From Roseivirga sp. UBA6061 (GTDB lineage Bacteria; Bacteroidota; Bacteroidia; Cytophagales; Cyclobacteriaceae), in contig DIYF01000147.1 in the NCBI GenBank assembly GCA_002427745.1, positions 1-64,000 of the forward strand: a DNA stretch of 64,000 bases, given 5' to 3'. The position numbers and the translations under genes are program-made. This document shows, one piece after another, positions 26,179-34,062 of the stretch (position 1 is its first letter; each line of letters begins with the position of its first letter). Below the pieces are notes generated by a model. The model saw only the letters and a program-made list of their open reading frames with translations. It searched no databases and was not told the DNA's origin.

Positions 26179-26883
26179 TTACATACCCAGCTTGGCTTTC
26201 AAAGCCGCCAGGTCATCAGAAGCCTGTGCTTCTACAGCACCACCTTCCAGAGCTTTATCGATTTCATCATCAACCGACTTGCTCTCATTCGCGATTTCAC
26301 CGTAAGACTCGGCCAAAGCTTCGTCCTGAGCTACTTTCTCCTTCATTCTTTCCAGCATAGATACGGTGCTCGAAGAGTCGATCTGTGCCATCTGCTTGTT
26401 CAGGTTTTTAGTAGCGGTGCTCACTTTTACGCGGGCTTTCAGTGTCTTCAGCTCATTTTCATACTTACTGATAGTACTTCTGATTTTCTTCACGTTACCG
26501 TCAAGCTGTGCCACGTTGGCATCAAACTTATCCTGATCTGCCTTGGCGCGTGAGGCCTGCTCCACGTTTTCACCTTTCTTTACAAGGGCTTCGCTGGCAA
26601 GTCTTTCTGCTTCAGCAGCATCCATATTACCGCCCTGAGCTTTTTTCAGCAATAGCATTGCCTTCTGCTCATAGTCCTTGGCTTTGTTGGTATAGGTCTG
26701 AACGTCATTCTTAGATCTTATCGCCATGGCTTTTACTTCGGCCAGGGCGTGAAGGCTCTTGTCCAGGTCCTTCTTTAAGTCTCTGATACCTTGTTCTGTT
26801 AATTTGATAGGATTCTCCAATTTGTCAATTGCGGAGTGCGCCTCGGCCTCTCCCATCTTGAAGATTCGTTTAAATATGTTCAT
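26179..26883 (-). CDS. PspA/IM30 family protein (YjfJ-like)
   Basis: 234 aa, almost entirely helical. It begins with the amphipathic N-terminal helix (MNIFKRIFKMGEAEAHSAIDKLENPIK), followed by long coiled-coil segments, as in PspA/Vipp1 (ESCRT-III relatives) that coat damaged inner membrane. The C-terminal part ends LAALKAKLGM. The upstream gene is DUF2170-like, the same pairing as E. coli yjfI-yjfJ. No PspB, PspC or PspF genes are nearby, so regulation is not of the classical Psp type. Confidence 0.9.
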   Translation of the reverse strand: MNIFKRIFKMGEAEAHSAIDKLENPIKLTEQGIRDLKKDLDKSLHALAEVKAMAIRSKNDVQTYTNKAKDYEQKAMLLLKKAQGGNMDAAEAERLASEALVKKGENVEQASRAKADQDKFDANVAQLDGNVKKIRSTISKYENELKTLKARVKVSTATKNLNKQMAQIDSSSTVSMLERMKEKVAQDEALAESYGEIANESKSVDDEIDKALEGGAVEAQASDDLAALKAKLGM

Positions 26884-26896
26884 TGTTTTTTCCTTA

Positions 26897-27292
26897 TTAA
26901 TTTCCCGATAATTTTATCAATTCCTCTGAGTACTCATTCAACAGCAACGATAGTGAGTTGAAAGAAGCCTCGATTTCGTTTAAGTCCAGATTTTCAAGTT
27001 GTAAAGTGTCTCTGAAAATTACCTTACTACCTGAATCGTCTATGACGAAAGCTCCGTGAACGATGTCTCTGTTTTTCTGAAGCAAATGCTTGTAATCATC
27101 AGCGCTCGGATTCTTCAGTTCCACTAAGAACTGCTCTATAATCAGTAGCGGGTCGGCAATGCCAATGACGAGATTGTTAATACCGTCTTCTTCACTGGAT
27201 ACCACTATGACCCCATCGGCTTCGTCCTCAAGTAGAATGCTGTAGTTCAGTTCGAGTAGGTAGCTTTTGACTTTGTCAAAGTAATTATTCAT
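26897..27292 (-). CDS. DUF2170 / YjfI-like protein
   Basis: 131 aa, cytosolic. The pattern LLIIEQFLVELKNPSADDYKHLLQKNRDIVHGAF resembles the core of E. coli YjfI. The C-terminus is acidic and helical. First gene of the minus-strand operon, 13 nt before pspA, preceded by a TAnnTTTG promoter element. YjfI function is not established; the constant pairing with PspA suggests a regulator or adaptor. The family call rests on pattern recall. Confidence 0.65.
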   Translation of the reverse strand: MNNYFDKVKSYLLELNYSILLEDEADGVIVVSSEEDGINNLVIGIADPLLIIEQFLVELKNPSADDYKHLLQKNRDIVHGAFVIDDSGSKVIFRDTLQLENLDLNEIEASFNSLSLLLNEYSEELIKLSGN

Positions 27293-27334
27293 AATCTGTT
27301 AAGGTTTGTAGTGATTAACTTAATCGGGTTATAT

Positions 27335-27342
27335 CAAATGTA
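27335..27342 (-). promoter_or_regulatory. Candidate -7 element for the PspA operon
   Basis: On the minus strand TACATTTG is an exact match to the Bacteroidota -7 consensus TAnnTTTG, 43 nt upstream of the first ATG. No clear TTTG -33 element at the expected distance. Confidence 0.5.
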
Positions 27343-27413
27343 AAGATTTAAATTTAGCCCTAAGTTAATTCAGTTGGTTCATTCTGCGGCAGCTTTTCTC
27401 TTTGTTTTCAGCT

Positions 27414-27444
27414 TTTGTTTTTTGCCGCTGTCTGACTATGTTTA
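27414..27444 (+). promoter_or_regulatory. Candidate promoter of the XRE/S24 regulator
   Basis: TTTG, 19-nt spacer, TATGTTTA: -33 and -7 elements of the Bacteroidota primary sigma factor, 7 of 8 at -7. The start codon is 58 nt downstream. Confidence 0.55.
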
Positions 27445-27445
27445 C

Positions 27446-27470
27446 GTAACAATATTACTAAAAGTTTTAG
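27446..27470. promoter_or_regulatory. Two adjacent short palindromes, candidate operator
   Basis: GTAA-N5-TTAC (27446-27458) adjoins CTAAAA-G-TTTTAG (27458-27470). They lie between the regulator's promoter and its ATG, a typical place for autorepression by an XRE/LexA-like protein. Confidence 0.45.
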
Positions 27471-27502
27471 AGTAGCTCAAAAAAGTAGCAAAATATTTTT
27501 CG

Positions 27503-28300
27503 ATGTCATACGTAGGGAAGAACATAAAGCGCATAAGGACCGTCAGGAAGCTCAGTCAGGCCGATTTTGCTAAATTATTTAATCTGGCTAGACCCAGTGT
27601 CGGGGCTTATGAAGAGGGCAGATCAGAGCCGAAAATTCAAACTTTGCTTGACATTGCTCAAAAGTTTGGCTTATCCGTGGACGTGTTACTGACTAAGGAA
27701 TTGACAGTAAACGACCTCTATAAACTGGATATGGTCAATGAGAAATTTGACCAGGTACATGGCGGTAAGTCCGCTCAGAGGCAGATTGTGAAAACCGATG
27801 CTATTGGTTTTGTGCGTTCAGCCAACTTCCTCGAATACATTGTAAACTATCAGAATAAGGATTTTATCAATGCTCTGCCGCCCATCGACCTTCCCCTGAG
27901 CTTTAAAGGAGAGGTGAGGGCCTTTGAAATGTACGGGCCTGAAATGGACTATAGCCATAGCGGTATTCATCATGGAGATATTCTGCTGTGTCGCAAAGAA
28001 GAGGTTACCGCTGAAAATCCGCTCAAAAGCGGTAAAGTATATGTGGTTGTGACGAAAGATCAGGTGATTGTGAGGCGTTTGAAAGAGGCCAATGCCAAAA
28101 AAATGAGCATGATCAGCGATGACCCTAACTACAATGATATTGAAGTAATGATCAATGACGACCTGCTGGAGGTGTGGAAAGTGAAAGGAGTGTATAGCAC
28201 ATATCTCAATCCCCCCAAGCTGTTGGGAGAGAAAGTTATGAGACTGGAAAAGAAGGTGCAGGGAATTGTAGAGCGACTTGCCAAACTTGAGAGTGAATGA
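27503..28300 (+). CDS. XRE-family regulator with S24/LexA-like C-terminal domain
   Basis: 265 aa. The N-terminal HTH (IRTVRKLSQADFAKLFNLARPSVGAYEEGRSEPKIQTLLDIA, about 11-52) is the Cro/CI type. The C-terminal half (GPEMDYSHSGIHHGDILLCRKEE.., GKVYVVVTKDQVIVRRL) has the beta fold of S24 peptidase-like domains. An obvious Ala-Gly cleavage site is absent, so self-cleavage is uncertain. It is divergent from the PspA operon and overlaps the PLD gene by 4 nt, so it is the natural candidate to control both. Confidence 0.82.
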   Translation: MSYVGKNIKRIRTVRKLSQADFAKLFNLARPSVGAYEEGRSEPKIQTLLDIAQKFGLSVDVLLTKELTVNDLYKLDMVNEKFDQVHGGKSAQRQIVKTDAIGFVRSANFLEYIVNYQNKDFINALPPIDLPLSFKGEVRAFEMYGPEMDYSHSGIHHGDILLCRKEEVTAENPLKSGKVYVVVTKDQVIVRRLKEANAKKMSMISDDPNYNDIEVMINDDLLEVWKVKGVYSTYLNPPKLLGEKVMRLEKKVQGIVERLAKLESE

Positions 28301-28989
28301 ATATGGAGGAGTTAATCGGTTACCTGGAAGAGAGTATAGCAGACAATGCTTTTTCAAGGGGAGACAAGCGAGGGTTTAAAGAACTACTCAAAGAACACAA
28401 CCTCCAAAAAAGAGATTTTGACTTTCTCAGAAGTAAGGTTTTCGATATGGCCATGTCTCGTGCGAATGCTCAGAATTATAGCCATGTCATTACCTGGCTT
28501 GAAGAAATCAATAAAACCCTGGTACTTCCGGCTAAGGCTGACAGTACCGAGCAGGTCTATTTCAGTCCCGGAGATGACTGCCTGAACGCTATCCGCCAAC
28601 AGCTCCGCTCGGCCGTATCCACCATTCGCATTTGCGTATTTACGATCAGCGATGACCGCATAGCCCATGAAATCAAATCTGCTCACAGACGTGGCGTTTC
28701 GGTGCGGGTGCTTACTGATAACGATAAATCTCTCGATTTGGGCTCGGACATTGAGGAACTGGCCAATGCAGGTGTGGAGGTAAAGATGGACTATACCAGA
28801 AACCACATGCACCATAAATTTGCCGTAATAGACAAAGAGTACCTGATCACCGGGAGCTATAACTGGACCCGAAGTGCAGCTAATTACAATCACGAAAATC
28901 TGCTTTTGACATCAGAAAAGGATGTAGTAAAACAATACCTCAGAGAATTTGAGAAACTCTGGGAAGAGATGGATCACTATCACGGCTAG
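28297..28989 (+). CDS. Phospholipase-D-like protein with one HKD motif
   Basis: 230 aa. The N-terminal ~85 residues are helical. The PLD/Nuc domain contains HHKFAVIDKEYLITGSYNWT (about 172-191), an HxKx4D motif followed by G-S. One HKD motif means it should act as a homodimer, as in the Nuc and MitoPLD groups that cut DNA/RNA or cardiolipin. It has no signal peptide. Its ATG overlaps the regulator stop (ATGA). With PspA/flotillin nearby, a lipid substrate is attractive but unproven. Confidence 0.8.
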   Translation: MNMEELIGYLEESIADNAFSRGDKRGFKELLKEHNLQKRDFDFLRSKVFDMAMSRANAQNYSHVITWLEEINKTLVLPAKADSTEQVYFSPGDDCLNAIRQQLRSAVSTIRICVFTISDDRIAHEIKSAHRRGVSVRVLTDNDKSLDLGSDIEELANAGVEVKMDYTRNHMHHKFAVIDKEYLITGSYNWTRSAANYNHENLLLTSEKDVVKQYLREFEKLWEEMDHYHG

Positions 28990-29093
28990 CAGATCTCTAT
29001 AGAAAGCTTGCCATAGTCGCTCGTAAGGCGTAAAAGTTCTTAGAGTTTCGCTTCTAATCAGCCCCGATTTTCGGCTAACTGATCAAACTTTTG

Positions 29094-29101
29094 TATTTTT
29101 G
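29094..29101 (+). promoter_or_regulatory. Candidate -7 element upstream of clpS
   Basis: TATTTTTG fits TAnnTTTG, 17 nt before the clpS ATG. No exact TTTG at -33. Confidence 0.4.
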
Positions 29102-29117
29102 TCAAAATTGATGTGTT

Positions 29118-29399
29118 ATGAGACTCAGTTACGAGGAAGAACAGCTTTTAGAGGTACAGGAAAATGTTGTTGAAGAAGACGTATGTGATCTGGTAGTTTT
29201 CAACGATGACGTAAACACATTTGAGCACGTGATCCATACGCTCATGAAAATTTGTAATCATAACGCTGAGCAGGCCGAGCAATGCGCTATGCTGATCCAC
29301 TACAAAGGTAAGTGCATCGTGAAGCATGGTAGTTTCCCTGAACTCCGCCCTATGTGTGAAGGTATTCTTGATGCCGGTATCACAGCTACCATCATGTGA
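29118..29399 (+). CDS. clpS: ATP-dependent Clp protease adaptor ClpS
   Basis: 93 aa. Core motif LVVFNDDVNTFEHVIHTLMKICNHNAEQAEQCAMLIHYKGKCIVKHG corresponds to the ClpS fold that binds N-degron substrates and hands them to ClpA/ClpC. The NDD..NTFEHV stretch forms the N-degron pocket. Length is normal. Followed 29 nt later by recR. Confidence 0.9.
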   Translation: MRLSYEEEQLLEVQENVVEEDVCDLVVFNDDVNTFEHVIHTLMKICNHNAEQAEQCAMLIHYKGKCIVKHGSFPELRPMCEGILDAGITATIM

Positions 29400-29428
29400 T
29401 TTGCTGACTGTCTAAAGTCTTAAAATCT

Positions 29429-30037
29429 TTGAATTTTCCTCCCAAACTCGTTGAAAACGCAATAGAAGAAATTGCCAAACTACCGGGTATAGGCAAGAAG
29501 ACCGCGCTCAGACTCGTACTTCATTTGTTGCGTCAGGAAGAGTCTTCCACTGATAATCTTACAAATGCACTTAAAGACCTGAGAACAGGTGTTAAGTACT
29601 GCGATACCTGCCATATAATTTCCGATACTTCTGATTGTACCTGCCGCACCGTCAAACGCCAACTCACTACGATTTGCGTGGTGGAAGACACACCGGATGT
29701 CCTGGCGATAGAAAATACGGCCCAGTACCGGGGGCTTTATCATGTGCTGGGAGGAGTCATTTCTCCTATCGAAGGCATAGGCCCGGCTGATGTAAACATC
29801 GATTCCCTAATTAATCGTGTAAAAAGTAGTGAGCCTAAAATAGAAGAGGTAATTTTGGCGCTCAATCCGACAATGGAGGGCGATACGACAGCATTTTATA
29901 TCACCCGTAAACTGAAGGAGTTTGGGGTGAAAATCACCTCAATTGCACGTGGTATTCCTATAGGAGGGGAGCTTGAATATGCCGATGAGGTAACCCTTGG
30001 CAGGAGTATCATGACAAGAACGACTTACGAACAATAA
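29429..30037 (+). CDS. recR: Recombination mediator RecR
   Basis: 202 aa with a TTG start (no ATG is available near MNFPPKLVENAIEEIAKLPGIGKKTA). It has an N-terminal HhH motif (LPGIGKKTALRL). The zinc finger is CDTC..SDCTC. The Toprim domain is seen as ICVVEDTPDVLAIE and the C-terminal VLGGVISPIEGIGP. RecR works with RecO/RecF to load RecA at gaps. Length matches the family. Flanked by clpS and an aminotransferase gene. Confidence 0.93.
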   Translation: MNFPPKLVENAIEEIAKLPGIGKKTALRLVLHLLRQEESSTDNLTNALKDLRTGVKYCDTCHIISDTSDCTCRTVKRQLTTICVVEDTPDVLAIENTAQYRGLYHVLGGVISPIEGIGPADVNIDSLINRVKSSEPKIEEVILALNPTMEGDTTAFYITRKLKEFGVKITSIARGIPIGGELEYADEVTLGRSIMTRTTYEQ

Positions 30038-30052
30038 TTTTTTGATACATCC

Positions 30053-31249
30053 ATGAATATTGTATCTGACCGAATCAAGAATATGGCTGAGTCAGCCACA
30101 CTGGCTATGGCCGCCAAAGCGCGTGAATACAAAGCGAAAGGCATTGAAGTAATCAGCCTGAGTCTGGGTGAACCGGACTTCAAAACCCCGAAACACATTC
30201 AGGAGGGAGCCAAGGCTGCCATTGATGAGCAGAAATACTTCGCTTATCCTCCGGTTAATGGCTACGCTGATGTGAGACAGGCCATTTCGGACAAGTTTAA
30301 ACGCGATAACTCTCTTGATTATGCAGCGGATCAGATTGTGATTTCCAACGGAGCAAAGCAGTCTATTGCCAATGTTATGATGGCTTTGCTCAATGAGGGA
30401 GATGAGGTCATTGTATTCTCACCATTCTGGGTGAGCTATACAGCTCTGATTGGTATTGCAGGAGGAACACCTGTTTTGATCAAAGGAGGTATCGAATCTG
30501 ATTTTAAAGTAACGCCTGATCAGCTTGAGGCGGCTATTACGGATAAAACCAAGGCTATTATTTATTCTTCTCCCTGTAACCCGACCGGATCGGTTTTTAC
30601 AAAGGATGAGTTGAGTGCTCTGGCTGAGGTCATTAAAAAGCATGACGATATCATTGTCATTGCAGATGAGATTTATGAGCTGATCAACTTTACCGGGGCG
30701 CATGCCAGTATGGGTGCCATTGACGGCATGCTGGAAAGAACCGTGACAGTCAACGGAATGGCCAAAGGCTTTGCCATGACGGGCTGGCGGGTTGGTTACA
30801 TCGGGGCTCCGCTTTGGCTGGCCAAAGCCTGCAGTAAAATTCAGGGGCAGTTCACTTCCGCAAACTGTGGAATTGCTCAGCGTGCAGCTCTGACAGCTTT
30901 GACATCAGACCTGGGGCCATCTCATGAAATGGCTAAAGAGTACCTCAGAAGAAGAGGCCTGGTCAAAGAGTTACTGGATTCTATTCCCGGAGTGAAAACG
31001 AATCTGCCTACCGGAGCATTCTACTTCTTTCCGGATGTAAGTGCCTACTTTGGTAAGTCTGATGGTGAAACAACTATTAACAATGCCAGTGATCTCTGCA
31101 TGTATTTGCTTGATAACGCTCATGTATCACTGGTGACGGGTGAGGCCTTTGGTGATCCCTCTTGTGTACGACTCTCTTATGCCGCTTCAGAAGCTGACCT
31201 GAGAGAGGCTGTCAGAAGAATTAAAGAAGCACTTTCAAAACTAGCATAA
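30053..31249 (+). CDS. Aspartate/aromatic-type aminotransferase (PLP-dependent, class I)
   Basis: 398 aa. It begins with VSDRIKNMAESATLAMAAKAREYKAKGIEVISLSLGEPDF, the Ib-type aspartate aminotransferase signature. The SSPCNPTGSV and IADEIYELI blocks are PLP-contact regions. The PLP-binding Lys lies in NGMAKGFAMTGWRVGY (about 238-253). Probably transfers the amino group of aspartate or an aromatic amino acid to 2-oxoglutarate; exact substrate not assigned. Its stop shares one base with the next ATG. Confidence 0.9.
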   Translation: MNIVSDRIKNMAESATLAMAAKAREYKAKGIEVISLSLGEPDFKTPKHIQEGAKAAIDEQKYFAYPPVNGYADVRQAISDKFKRDNSLDYAADQIVISNGAKQSIANVMMALLNEGDEVIVFSPFWVSYTALIGIAGGTPVLIKGGIESDFKVTPDQLEAAITDKTKAIIYSSPCNPTGSVFTKDELSALAEVIKKHDDIIVIADEIYELINFTGAHASMGAIDGMLERTVTVNGMAKGFAMTGWRVGYIGAPLWLAKACSKIQGQFTSANCGIAQRAALTALTSDLGPSHEMAKEYLRRRGLVKELLDSIPGVKTNLPTGAFYFFPDVSAYFGKSDGETTINNASDLCMYLLDNAHVSLVTGEAFGDPSCVRLSYAASEADLREAVRRIKEALSKLA

Positions 31250-32244
31250 TGCAATACTCCGGCACAACGGATCTTTTTGAGGCTTTCAGTAAGCTCAAAG
31301 TACTGGTAATTGGTGATGTAATGGTGGACTCCTATATCTGGGGCTCTGTCACAAGAATTTCTCCTGAAGCTCCGGTGCCTGTAGTGCTGGCCGAGAAAAA
31401 AGAGAAGCGACTGGGAGGGGCTGCCAACGTAGCCCTCAATGTGCAGGCGCTGGGTGCCACCCCCATTCCCTGTGCCATTGTAGGGGATGATGTAGATGGA
31501 GAGTTTTTTCTTAACAGACTGAAAGAACGTGGTATTCCCAGCAAAGGGGTAGTCACCAGTCTCGAGAGGGAGACCACGGTGAAAGAACGTGTTCTTTCGG
31601 GCTCTAACCAGATGTTGCGTATTGATTCTGAAACAGACAAAGAGCTCACAGAACTGGAGCAGAAAACCATGCTTCAGCACATCAAGAACCTGCTGCCTGA
31701 ATGTGATGTGGTGGTTTTCGAGGACTACGATAAAGGGGTAATCAACAAAACCATTATCGCTGAAACGATAGATGAGGCAAACCGATTAGGAATCCCGACT
31801 GTGGTTGATCCCAAGAAACGAAACTTCATGGATTATAAGGGAGCTACTCTCTTTAAACCCAACCTGAAAGAGCTGCGCGAGGGACTGAAGGTGGAGGTTG
31901 ACCCGGCTGATATGGACTCCATAAAAGCTGCATCGGCTGCATTGCAGGAGGCCCTGGATGCCAAGATGGTGATGGTAACCCTATCGGAATATGGGGTATT
32001 TATAAAAGATAATGGCGATACCCATCTGATTCCCGCACATGTAAGACAGATTTCGGATGTGTCTGGTGCCGGAGATACCGTCATCAGTGTGGTAGCCTGT
32101 GGACTTGCAGCCGAACTGGAAGCTAAAACCACTGCTGCCGTTGCCAACCTGGCTGGTGGTTTGGTTTGTGAGCATGTAGGTGTCGTACCGATTGACCGGG
32201 AAGCACTGGGAAAAGAGATTGAGGAAATGGGCCTTCTGGGCTAG
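31249..32244 (+). CDS. D-glycero-beta-D-manno-heptose-7-phosphate kinase domain (RfaE/HldE domain I-like)
   Basis: 331 aa PfkB-type kinase. Features: KVLVIGDVMVDSYIWGSVTRISPEAPVPVV at the N-terminus, GGAANVALNVQALGA, and DVSGAGDTVISV (about 265-276) with the catalytic Asp. The pattern RISPEAPVPVV is typical of HldE kinase domains in ADP-heptose synthesis for LPS. The second (nucleotidyltransferase) domain of HldE is absent, so the heptose pathway would need a separate enzyme. ATG overlaps the aminotransferase TAA. Confidence 0.85.
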   Translation: MQYSGTTDLFEAFSKLKVLVIGDVMVDSYIWGSVTRISPEAPVPVVLAEKKEKRLGGAANVALNVQALGATPIPCAIVGDDVDGEFFLNRLKERGIPSKGVVTSLERETTVKERVLSGSNQMLRIDSETDKELTELEQKTMLQHIKNLLPECDVVVFEDYDKGVINKTIIAETIDEANRLGIPTVVDPKKRNFMDYKGATLFKPNLKELREGLKVEVDPADMDSIKAASAALQEALDAKMVMVTLSEYGVFIKDNGDTHLIPAHVRQISDVSGAGDTVISVVACGLAAELEAKTTAAVANLAGGLVCEHVGVVPIDREALGKEIEEMGLLG

Positions 32245-33488
32245 AACTCCCTCAGTTTGACGAAGCGGAGCACTGGATTGTGAGTGTTCTCAATCTGGTT
32301 GATTCTGGTGATGTTTTCGGGACTCTTCACAAGGCCCTGTCTGACAGATTCTCTCAATTCTTCCGGGCTGACGAACGAAACGAAATATCCGTTCTTCACA
32401 TCCATTGGATAGGCAACCATGCCTCCGATATCATGACCTTCTTTTGCGTGATAGTACTTTAGGTTTCCGCTTTTTTTATGGTAGTAAGCATAGAAAGTCT
32501 CTTTTTGAAAATGAAAGGGAATAAAAAGGAAGTCCTCAGTTTCCAGTCCTGAGGCAAACAGGCGTGCCCATTGATTGTCATACTCAAATTTTCGTACTTC
32601 TTTCCTGCTGAGCTCCGGGTTGGTTAAAACAGTTTCAGCGTAGTCTGCCGGGAAGTTATGCGTACCAAAATCCACCTTGTATTTGAGGTTGACCTGTGAA
32701 GCGGATGATAATTCGTAGATATCGTTTGAGTAGGATCTGGAGAATAGGATATGAGGCAGTCTCCCATTGAACCGGCTATAGTTCCCGAGACTTAGAGCAC
32801 TTCGGGTGTCAGTTCTTGCGGGTAGGAAGCGATGCTGAAGTTCCCCATGCTGGTCCAGTACATTCAGACTGGCCGGGTTCAGACTGTTCTCATTATTCCT
32901 GTACTCAGTGTATATAGCCAGGCCTGAATTCTCCAGTATGGCTAAGCTGTGGGGGTAATCATATACGGATCTATATGACCGGACCATATTTCCTTCGGTA
33001 TCGTACCAGATGTACTTTTTGGTGTCTGCCACCAGTATCTCGTTTTTTTCACGGTCATAAGCGGCAGCCTCCATGAATGTGTACTCGTAGTTGGCATTGC
33101 CCTTCTTGTAAACATCAAAAAGGTAATTGCCGTCAAAATCGAAACCGATCAGCTTTTGTCCTTCCTCATCCACAATCACGATATGCTCATCATCCATAAA
33201 GAGGTCGCTCATGCGTATGATTCTCGAATGTTTGGTCTCCTGCAAAGGCAGGTAGAATACATCTTCTACCAGATCTGAAAAACGGGAAACCGGAGCAACA
33301 CTGAGGTCAATCGGGATAGTTATAACTTCGCTGGCGTCAATGTGGCCAAGCGGGATAATTAGTCTTTTAGGAGATTCTTCCTTAAGAAAATACAGACAGC
33401 AGGCACAAAGCAGGGCCGTAACCGGGCCGATAATAAGCGCTTTCCTCATCTGATCAGAGAATCCCGGCCATCCTCCACTAATCTTCAA
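32241..33488 (-). CDS. 6-bladed beta-propeller protein, membrane-anchored
   Basis: 415 aa. A membrane helix near the N-terminus (ALIIGPVTALLCACCLYFL) contains a possible lipobox. The body has repeated aromatic/Gly propeller strands (IGFDFDGNYLFDVYKKG, WYDTEGNMVRSYRS, NVLDQHGELQHRF), typical of Bacteroidota 6-bladed propeller lipoproteins. The function of the family is unknown. Its 3' end overlaps the heptose kinase gene tail-to-tail by 4 nt and its 5' end overlaps the upstream lipoprotein gene by 11 nt. Confidence 0.75.
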   Translation of the reverse strand: MKISGGWPGFSDQMRKALIIGPVTALLCACCLYFLKEESPKRLIIPLGHIDASEVITIPIDLSVAPVSRFSDLVEDVFYLPLQETKHSRIIRMSDLFMDDEHIVIVDEEGQKLIGFDFDGNYLFDVYKKGNANYEYTFMEAAAYDREKNEILVADTKKYIWYDTEGNMVRSYRSVYDYPHSLAILENSGLAIYTEYRNNENSLNPASLNVLDQHGELQHRFLPARTDTRSALSLGNYSRFNGRLPHILFSRSYSNDIYELSSASQVNLKYKVDFGTHNFPADYAETVLTNPELSRKEVRKFEYDNQWARLFASGLETEDFLFIPFHFQKETFYAYYHKKSGNLKYYHAKEGHDIGGMVAYPMDVKNGYFVSFVSPEELRESVRQGLVKSPENITRINQIENTHNPVLRFVKLREF

Positions 33489-33930
33489 TATACTCAGCTA
33501 CCACGATCTCATGATCAAGGTCGTAGGTGTTGTCGTTAAAGCAAAAGCTGGTGCAGGTCAGGTATACCTCATCTCCAGGAGCCATCATAAACTGGTTGGC
33601 GATATATGGCAGGGTATTGGGGATAGAGAAGGCGGTTTTGACCACTACTCGAATGGAGCGGTCAGAGCTGGTGTTCTTTACGTAGGTTTTTTCACCGCAG
33701 TCTCTATTCTTGCACTGCTCTCTGTTGGTGATGGTAATGGCGGCCTTTCCTTCCTGATTGTAATCGTCTTCATGCCATTCTACACGGTTCTTGTAGTCCT
33801 CAAACATCAGTTCATAAAACTCACGGTAGCTGAGTTCAGTTACTTCTTCCTTCTGTTCTTTTTTTCCGCCACAGGCGGTTATTAGTGTGAAGCTTAGTGC
33901 AATGAGAAAGTACTTCGATCCGTGTTTCAT
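33478..33930 (-). CDS. Small lipoprotein of unknown function
   Basis: 150 aa from the ATG at 33930, chosen because it gives a clean lipoprotein signal (KYFLIALSFTLITACGG); an upstream in-frame ATG at 34050 would add 40 residues without signal character. The mature part has two Cys pairs (CKNRDC and CTSFC) that could form disulfides, plus an acidic C-terminus. Overlaps the 6-bladed propeller gene and is probably co-transcribed with it. No family recognised. Confidence 0.65.
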   Translation of the reverse strand: MKHGSKYFLIALSFTLITACGGKKEQKEEVTELSYREFYELMFEDYKNRVEWHEDDYNQEGKAAITITNREQCKNRDCGEKTYVKNTSSDRSIRVVVKTAFSIPNTLPYIANQFMMAPGDEVYLTCTSFCFNDNTYDLDHEIVVAEYIED

Positions 33931-34062
33931 GGTCTGTATGTTCAGATTTATGGCGACAGAATTATCACATAAAATGCTATTTGTCAATTCAATAGCCCGA
34001 TTTTCTAAGCACTCTGTTACTTTTGATGAGTCGGGCCGTATAAAAGGCAATTGGCTGAAACT

